From a virus: 20,590 nucleotides of DNA. Shown here in pieces: positions 16,793 through 20,590 of this stretch. The stretch lies in IMG/VR virus record IMGVR_UViG_3300021519_000093, positions 1 to 20,590 of that record. One strand, written 5' to 3'. The position numbers were made by a program, and so were the translations under genes. The first letter of the stretch is position 1; each line of letters starts with the position of its first letter. The notes beneath the pieces were generated by a model. It had not been told where the DNA came from. It did no database searches and saw nothing but the letters and a program-made list of their open reading frames with translations.

Positions 16793-16812
16793 ATTAACGA
16801 AAGGTATTCACA

Positions 16813-17010
16813 ATGAATACACTAAATACATTATCACCTCGACTAGAGGAATACCGCTTAGCACAACAGGCTCGTTATGCTAAAGAGCATGAGGCTAACA
16901 TGGTTAAGTATCCATGGATTAGAGAAAGCATTAACGCTTTTAACAATGCTACACCTGAGCAATTAGCACAAGTAGAGGCTATCCTACGCAAGAGAGGTCA
17001 AATTAAATGA
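16813..17010 (+). CDS. Hypothetical helical protein, 65 aa
   Basis: 65 residues: PRLEEYRLAQQARYAKEHEA, then ESINAFNNATPEQLAQVEAI, ending RKRGQIK. Helical and charged. ATG 16813 has GAAAGG upstream. First gene of a three-gene + operon controlled by the divergent region. No family known. Confidence 0.65.
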   Translation: MNTLNTLSPRLEEYRLAQQARYAKEHEANMVKYPWIRESINAFNNATPEQLAQVEAILRKRGQIK

Positions 17011-17120
17011 CATTAGACGAATACAAAAAATATGTAGAGGCTCAGCGCCTCTCATCTCTAGGCTTAGCACTAGAGGCACTTACTAAATCTAAATCAATGC
17101 AAGAAAGTGAGAATAAATAA
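17007..17120 (+). CDS. Hypothetical protein, 37 aa
   Basis: 37 residues from ATG 17007 (ATGA overlap) to TAA 17118-17120, directly before the next ATG. TLDEYKKYVEAQRLSSLG and a Ser/Lys-rich tail. It resembles the start of the gene before it (EEYRLAQQARYA) only loosely. Confidence 0.55.
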   Translation: MTLDEYKKYVEAQRLSSLGLALEALTKSKSMQESENK

Positions 17121-17303
17121 ATGATAAATGTAACACTAACAACAACAGGCGGTACAACACGAGGTATGGAATTTGATACCAAAGAGCATGTACACGAGTT
17201 TATTGAATTGATGGGTAGTACACTTCACCAAGGTGTGGCGGTATGTATTGATGCCCCAATCATAGGTATACACAATGGCTGGATACAGGGTAAGATGAAG
17301 TAG
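17121..17303 (+). CDS. Small protein, 60 aa, paralogue of the 14969 gene
   Basis: 60 residues with the same pattern as the 14969 gene: an N-terminal beta hairpin with TTTGG, a central FDTKEHVHEFIE helix, GVAVCID, and a closing GIHNGWIQGK. The two copies lie on opposite strands, both in operons with Crp-type sites. It is followed by a clear terminator. Function unknown. Confidence 0.7.
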   Translation: MINVTLTTTGGTTRGMEFDTKEHVHEFIELMGSTLHQGVAVCIDAPIIGIHNGWIQGKMK

Positions 17304-17320
17304 AAGGTTCTCCCAAGATC

Positions 17321-17352
17321 TAGTGCGTCTGTTATGGGCGCACTATTTTTTT
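17321..17352 (+). terminator. Intrinsic terminator of the 16813 operon
   Basis: TAGTGCG (17321-17327) and CGCACTA (17339-17345) form a perfect 7-base stem followed by seven T (17346-17352). Confidence 0.85.
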
Positions 17353-17445
17353 GTGTGTATTTTCTGTATAGTATGTATCATACATCTAGACAAAATATTC
17401 AGATTTTAGGCTATTTGAGTTTTACAAATTTTTTCAGAAAGGTGA

Positions 17446-17451
17446 TATAAT
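17446..17451 (+). promoter_or_regulatory. Leaderless promoter for the 17458 gene (-10 TATAAT)
   Basis: Perfect TATAAT preceded by TGA, then AGATCT and ATG at 17458: six bases. It starts the three-gene unit that ends with the CDGSH fusion. A palindrome ATGTAT-C-ATACAT lies near 17380. Confidence 0.65.
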
Positions 17452-17457
17452 AGATCT

Positions 17458-17547
17458 ATGACCGAATCCACATATACAGGGTGCTGTGCAGGATGTACCT
17501 GTCCAGATCCTCATTCATCCAAGCCACCAGTAGCCGAAGAGGAATAA
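17458..17547 (+). CDS. Cysteine-rich microprotein, 29 aa
   Basis: 29 residues. TGCCAGCTCPDPHSS packs four cysteines and one histidine into 11 positions; the rest is Pro/Glu-rich. It may bind a metal or an Fe-S cluster. Its leaderless start and the position at the head of the unit leading to the CDGSH-dioxygenase suggest a linked function, but this is inference. Confidence 0.6.
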   Translation: MTESTYTGCCAGCTCPDPHSSKPPVAEEE

Positions 17548-17548
17548 A

Positions 17549-17830
17549 TTGGCAATCCTAGACAATCTAGAAAATTCCTGGGATGAAAATTTCTTATTCG
17601 AATCTAAACCTATGCCAGTAACAGACAGTATGGGAAGAGACGTATTTTGGGAAGACATTGGTAGAGAACAAGAAGAAAAATTAACTCCAGAACAAGCACA
17701 AGCAATTTTGCTATTCCAGATTGAGCAAAAAATAAGGTTTGCTATTGCAAAACAAGTTGAGAATAAATTTCACGGTAAGTATCATAACGAATCACATGAG
17801 ATAGCCCAATTCATAAGAAACATAGAGTAG
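17549..17830 (+). CDS. Hypothetical protein, 93 aa
   Basis: Start is TTG 17549, two bases after the previous stop, with AGAGGA upstream; no ATG or GTG fits better. 93 residues: LDNLENSWDENFLFESKPM, then VFWEDIGREQEEKLTPEQAQ, then a helical basic end. It lies directly before the CDGSH fusion gene. Unknown family. Confidence 0.65.
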   Translation: MAILDNLENSWDENFLFESKPMPVTDSMGRDVFWEDIGREQEEKLTPEQAQAILLFQIEQKIRFAIAKQVENKFHGKYHNESHEIAQFIRNIE

Positions 17831-17834
17831 TCTA

Positions 17835-18533
17835 ATGAGTGACATTGGTCATGGTGGTGGTTTTAAAAGATCAGAAAAAACACAATGCATTTGTGGCTAT
17901 TCTGCTAACTATCCATTTTGCGATAACACTCACTTAAAGATAAATGAAAAATTTAAAAAAGATTGGGATTATAAAATACGAACATATCCTAAGCATCCAG
18001 AACTTCAAGAAGTAATTCCTGGAATATACATCATTAGTGATTTTATATCTCAAGATCAAGTAAAAGAAATTATGGATTTCTTACAAAAAAATAAAGACAA
18101 TACTTTGAAGTTAGAAGAACAAAATCCAAATTCAAAAATGATGGATAATAGACTAATTGATATTGTTGGCAAAGGTCTTAGCATTGAAGATATTGATTTT
18201 GATCCAATCTTTGATGGTTTGTATAGCGTTCTATCAATTAAAAATATTATGAAATATGAAATTGGAGAAGAATTTCCACCACACCATGATTCTGGCGAGT
18301 ATTGTCCAATACAATCCGATTGGGGTTTGGTTTTATATATCAATGACAATTTTGAAGGTGGAGAACTCTACTATCCAGAAAAGAACATAACATACGTTCC
18401 AAAATCAGGGGACTTAGTAATTCATGGCGCGAGTGAAGAATTTGCTCATGGCACAACTCCAATTATAAGCGGAACAAAGTATGTAGCAACGTCTTTTGCA
18501 TTTTTATTTCCTAGAAAAGAAAGAGAATCTTAA
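17835..18533 (+). CDS. CDGSH iron-sulfur domain fused to Fe(II)/2-oxoglutarate oxygenase
   Basis: 232 residues. CICGYSANYPFCDNTH at 18-33 follows the CDGSH pattern C-x-C-x2-S-x3-P-x-C-D-x2-H, with C18, C20, C29 and H33 as ligands of a [2Fe-2S] cluster. The usual Gly after CD is Asn. From residue 58 a prolyl-4-hydroxylase-like dioxygenase follows. HHD (H150, D152) and the distal H205 form the iron site. The EGGELYYP strand is at 174-181. K215 in HGTTPIISGTKY sits where P4H-type enzymes use Lys to hold 2-oxoglutarate. CDGSH domains carry redox-active clusters, so the cluster might feed electrons to, or sense redox for, the oxygenase. Length and motifs are complete. It converges with a related oxygenase. 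Confidence 0.85.
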   Translation: MSDIGHGGGFKRSEKTQCICGYSANYPFCDNTHLKINEKFKKDWDYKIRTYPKHPELQEVIPGIYIISDFISQDQVKEIMDFLQKNKDNTLKLEEQNPNSKMMDNRLIDIVGKGLSIEDIDFDPIFDGLYSVLSIKNIMKYEIGEEFPPHHDSGEYCPIQSDWGLVLYINDNFEGGELYYPEKNITYVPKSGDLVIHGASEEFAHGTTPIISGTKYVATSFAFLFPRKERES

Positions 18534-18543
18534 TTTTATAATT

Positions 18544-19122
18544 TTAGTAATTAGATCCATCGTGTAGTTCTACATCACCAAAGATACTATGGTTTAATAA
18601 AACGGGGGAGTCAGCAGAACCCCTAACAAACGATGTAGAAAAATACCTAGAACCATCCCCAATAAGCCTTTTTGGTCCATGTAGGATATTCCCACCGTGT
18701 AAGACTAACGATCTGGCTTTTGGTTTGTGAACAATGCCAAGTTCGGGGTATTCAATCTCTCCGCCTTCGTAGTCATCATTATAATATATAACAATCCCAT
18801 AGCGGATATAATAATCTAAATCTTTAAGCCAATAATCCCTATGCAGGCGCATTGGTTCGTTATCAAGATATCTCTGTAAAGCAATATTACCTATATCTAA
18901 AGCACTGGAAAAAAGGTTTTTTACATTTTGATCTATCTCATCAAAAATTTCTGGCAACTTACCCCATTTTTGTTTTCCATAAAAAAAGGTTTCTTTTTGT
19001 TCTTCATGCCACCAATCAGATTCTTCTAAAGACTTAGAATACTCTAAAACCTGGTTTGCTTTTTCTATAGTTACAAAATTTTCAATTTCATAAATGTCGG
19101 GGGATAGTCTATTGACCTTCAT
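18544..19122 (-). CDS. Fe(II)/2-oxoglutarate oxygenase (P4H-like)
   Basis: 192 residues. MRLHRDYW (H94, D96), EGGEIEYPELG (119-129), ILHGPKRL (H148) and R159 in the GSRYFSTSF strand form a complete iron and 2-oxoglutarate site. The EGGE-YPE strand and the HG turn match the fusion protein at 17835, ten bases away on the other strand, so they are probably related. Here the 2-oxoglutarate ligand is Arg, in place of the Lys of the fusion. ATG 19122 overlaps the upstream stop by 14 bases. It lacks the CDGSH part. Confidence 0.85.
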   Translation of the reverse strand: MKVNRLSPDIYEIENFVTIEKANQVLEYSKSLEESDWWHEEQKETFFYGKQKWGKLPEIFDEIDQNVKNLFSSALDIGNIALQRYLDNEPMRLHRDYWLKDLDYYIRYGIVIYYNDDYEGGEIEYPELGIVHKPKARSLVLHGGNILHGPKRLIGDGSRYFSTSFVRGSADSPVLLNHSIFGDVELHDGSNY

Positions 19123-19321
19123 CTTCTACTTTTTCCAACTCCCACATATTAACATCAACAAAACCCCATCTAGCCTTATCTGCCAACTCTTCAGTCTCTG
19201 CCTCAACTACAATTCTTACATTTGACTCAATGTCAAATCCTGGCTCGTATTCTTTCTGGGCATTTGCCAAATATGCTTCCTTGATCTTATCAAGAATTGG
19301 TTTGTAATAATATTTAGACAA
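19109..19321 (-). CDS. Hypothetical acidic protein, 70 aa
   Basis: Start is TTG 19321, overlapping the previous stop by eight bases, with GGTGG upstream. 70 residues: SKYYYKPILDKIKEAYLANA, then NVRIVVEAETEELADKARWG, acidic end. Alpha-beta pattern, no cysteines. Sits directly before the dioxygenase gene. Confidence 0.65.
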   Translation of the reverse strand: MSKYYYKPILDKIKEAYLANAQKEYEPGFDIESNVRIVVEAETEELADKARWGFVDVNMWELEKVEDEGQ

Positions 19322-19499
19322 TTATTCCACCATCCTTCATACGATTATACATATTCTCAATAATAAAATGTAGGCTTGGCTGGCTTTGTGAAATTTGTGA
19401 CTCCATATCTGCCTCATTCATTCCACCTTTTAAGCACAGTTCTCTATTATCATCGTTAATACTTTTTAGCATTAATTGCATTGCTTGTTCTTTTGTCAT
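19314..19499 (-). CDS. Hypothetical protein, 61 aa
   Basis: ATG 19499 (MTKEQAMQLMLKSINDDN) is preferred to ATG 19505, because AAAGGA then lies at a workable distance and the ATGA overlap with the previous stop is kept. 61 residues, helical; one Cys. No family recognised. Confidence 0.6.
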   Translation of the reverse strand: MTKEQAMQLMLKSINDDNRELCLKGGMNEADMESQISQSQPSLHFIIENMYNRMKDGGIIV

Positions 19500-20266
19500 A
19501 CCCATTCCTTTTCTTGGTCGTAGGTTACAGAGTACTCCCCTGTAAATATCTCTGCATAAGAGATGATATCTCTATTATACCGCATAACGGTTTCTATGCC
19601 AACTTTGTCACATATGTACTTGCTACCCCTAGTTAGTGGTTTAAACTTCATCCCGTGGTCTTCTAGGGCCCTATTAAGGGTAGTCAAATAACGTCCCTTG
19701 CCATATCTTTTAGAAGTAAATGATTGATCAACATAATCAAACCTTGCTTGTGCATCATCTCTTTTTGCAATGTCCGAATTGTCTATTATGTACTGAACTG
19801 CAGGATGATCCATCCGTGTTGACCAGTTTCGCATGTTAGGCTCATACCTCTCCATGTTCTTGAGAGTTGAATCAGCGAAAGCCATGCGTATTAGGTCAGG
19901 GTTGGAGGTTTGAACCTCTGTTGCGAAACTTATCAAAAAGGCGGTTGCGAAAGGAAACTTGTCGCTATATGTAGTGACGCCAAAGTGAACATTTGGATTA
20001 AACGACTCGACGGACATATTATCTTCTAAGAGTCGCATATGATTGCCGAGAGATACAAACTCTTGTCGATTCATATCGCAGTCGACAAACAAACATTCCG
20101 ACGGATCTATATCATCGGCGAGACATAAAATATTTTTGTCGTATGAACCCACTATTTGCGAACCGTTAAAACGCTCTAATAATTTTGCGGTCATAAAACC
20201 ATCCATGTCGGGGGATATAATAAGATTCTTAGAATACTCCAGAGTGTTGAGTATGTCTGTTTTCAT
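19496..20266 (-). CDS. DHH-phosphoesterase-like protein
   Basis: 256 residues. IISPDMDGFMTAKLL (D20, D22) resembles motif I of the DHH family (RecJ/NrnA), and CLFVDCDMN (D62, D64) resembles motif II. In place of the DHH triplet the sequence has GNHM (74-77), so one metal ligand may be lost or replaced. Family members cut nanoRNA, single-strand DNA or cyclic dinucleotides; the last would suit an anti-defence role. Whether this copy is active is open. The ATG 20266 lies six bases after TATATT. First gene of a four-gene unit ending in a dioxygenase. Confidence 0.6.
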   Translation of the reverse strand: MKTDILNTLEYSKNLIISPDMDGFMTAKLLERFNGSQIVGSYDKNILCLADDIDPSECLFVDCDMNRQEFVSLGNHMRLLEDNMSVESFNPNVHFGVTTYSDKFPFATAFLISFATEVQTSNPDLIRMAFADSTLKNMERYEPNMRNWSTRMDHPAVQYIIDNSDIAKRDDAQARFDYVDQSFTSKRYGKGRYLTTLNRALEDHGMKFKPLTRGSKYICDKVGIETVMRYNRDIISYAEIFTGEYSVTYDQEKEWV

Positions 20267-20272
20267 TTGTTG

Positions 20273-20278
20273 AATATA
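20273..20278 (-). promoter_or_regulatory. Leaderless promoter for the DHH-like gene (-10 TATATT)
   Basis: Minus strand TATATT, CAACAA, ATG at 20266: six bases. Lies back to back with TATAAT (20284-20289) of the + gene. Confidence 0.5.
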
Positions 20279-20298
20279 CCCCTTATAATAATGTTACT

Positions 20299-20568
20299 AT
20301 GATGACAATCCAAGACTGGGCTTCCTTAATCGTAGCGATACTTACAATTGTATCATCAATCACCTTTGGAATCAAGTGGATGGTCAGACATTATCTCGTC
20401 GAACTTAAGCCCAATTCTGGATCATCGATGAAAGATCAAATTTCGAGATTAGAAACCGCTGTTGACGACCAAAGATTAGATTCGGAAAGATCTAGAGATC
20501 GCCAAGAAAAAAAACTTGATGAGATGTATAAAATGCTACTTGATCATATTGCTAACACTAAAAAATAA
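20299..20568 (+). CDS. Holin-like membrane protein
   Basis: 89 residues. One hydrophobic helix at about residues 7-28 (WASLIVAILTIVSSITFGI), then WMVRHYLVELKPNSGSSMKDQ, then a charged coiled coil to the end (DSERSRDRQEKKLDEMYKML). This layout and the ELKPNSGSSM word are typical of small holin-type proteins of actinophages. It would permeabilise the membrane at the end of infection. No endolysin is in view. TATAAT (20284-20289) lies nine bases before ATG 20299; AATAAT is six bases before. Confidence 0.65.
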   Translation: MMTIQDWASLIVAILTIVSSITFGIKWMVRHYLVELKPNSGSSMKDQISRLETAVDDQRLDSERSRDRQEKKLDEMYKMLLDHIANTKK

Positions 20569-20590
20569 TTTGCTATATACTATATATAAA

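Larger units (their letters stand above)
16410..16812. promoter_or_regulatory. Divergent control region, no genes
   Basis: This 400-base stretch separates the - operon (16409) from the + operon (16813). It holds an imperfect Crp site TGTGA-CATACA-TCATG (16528-16543), DnaA boxes at 16542-16550 and 16583-16591, CACGTG (16599-16604), a perfect Crp site (16632-16647), the + promoter and a 109-base leader. Confidence 0.7.

Noticed and set aside
18056-18349. 97-codon minus frame opposite the CDGSH fusion
   Set aside because: Shadow frame; the + strand frame has complete catalytic motifs.

Overview
The window looks like part of an AT-rich, actinobacteriophage-type genome. The phage assignment rests on the gene families: a DUF932/TIGR03299 protein, a GP88-family protein, a holin-like protein, HNH and GIY-YIG nucleases, a tRNA gene, and dozens of tiny genes chained by ATGA or TAATG stop-start overlaps. 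An actinobacterial host is inferred, not proven. The support is gene families familiar from actinophages, many predicted leaderless start sites, and perfect TGTGA-N6-TCACA palindromes of the Crp/GlxR type. There is no int, rep, capsid or terminase gene in view.

Layout. 1-1735 holds + strand genes (end of a dioxygenase, a tail-like protein, a GIY-YIG protein, a second dioxygenase) with one opposed small membrane protein. 1727-4733 is a - strand block with small zinc-ribbon proteins, an A-type Fe-S carrier, an HNH nuclease and two more dioxygenases. 4734-5515 is mostly non-coding, with DnaA boxes, tandem repeats and two orphan promoters. 5516-8543 is - strand, including an eleven-gene run of overlapping small genes. 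8544-16409 is a - strand array of about seven small operons (DUF932 with tRNA-Asp, GP88, many orphans). These are separated by long intergenic regions built from the same parts: an end-of-operon hairpin, CACGTG, DnaA boxes, a Crp-type palindrome, then a promoter. 16410-16812 is a divergent control region. 16813-18533 is + strand and ends in a protein fusing a CDGSH iron-sulfur motif to a 2-oxoglutarate dioxygenase. 18544-20266 is - strand (another dioxygenase, a DHH-like protein). A holin-like gene closes the window on the + strand.

Two themes stand out. The first is iron chemistry: six predicted Fe(II)/2-oxoglutarate oxygenases (one partial), a CDGSH domain, an IscA/ErpA-like carrier, and a GP88 protein with clustered cysteines. 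The second is regulation. Fifteen genes start exactly six bases after a -10 hexamer (predicted leaderless mRNAs), whereas the 8.8-16.8 kb operons mostly use Shine-Dalgarno leaders behind the repeated control cassette. Four perfect Crp-type palindromes are intergenic. A fifth lies inside a coding region, about 53 bases upstream of a leaderless start.

All calls come from reading the sequence. No database search was run, and transcription start sites are predicted from -10 positions.
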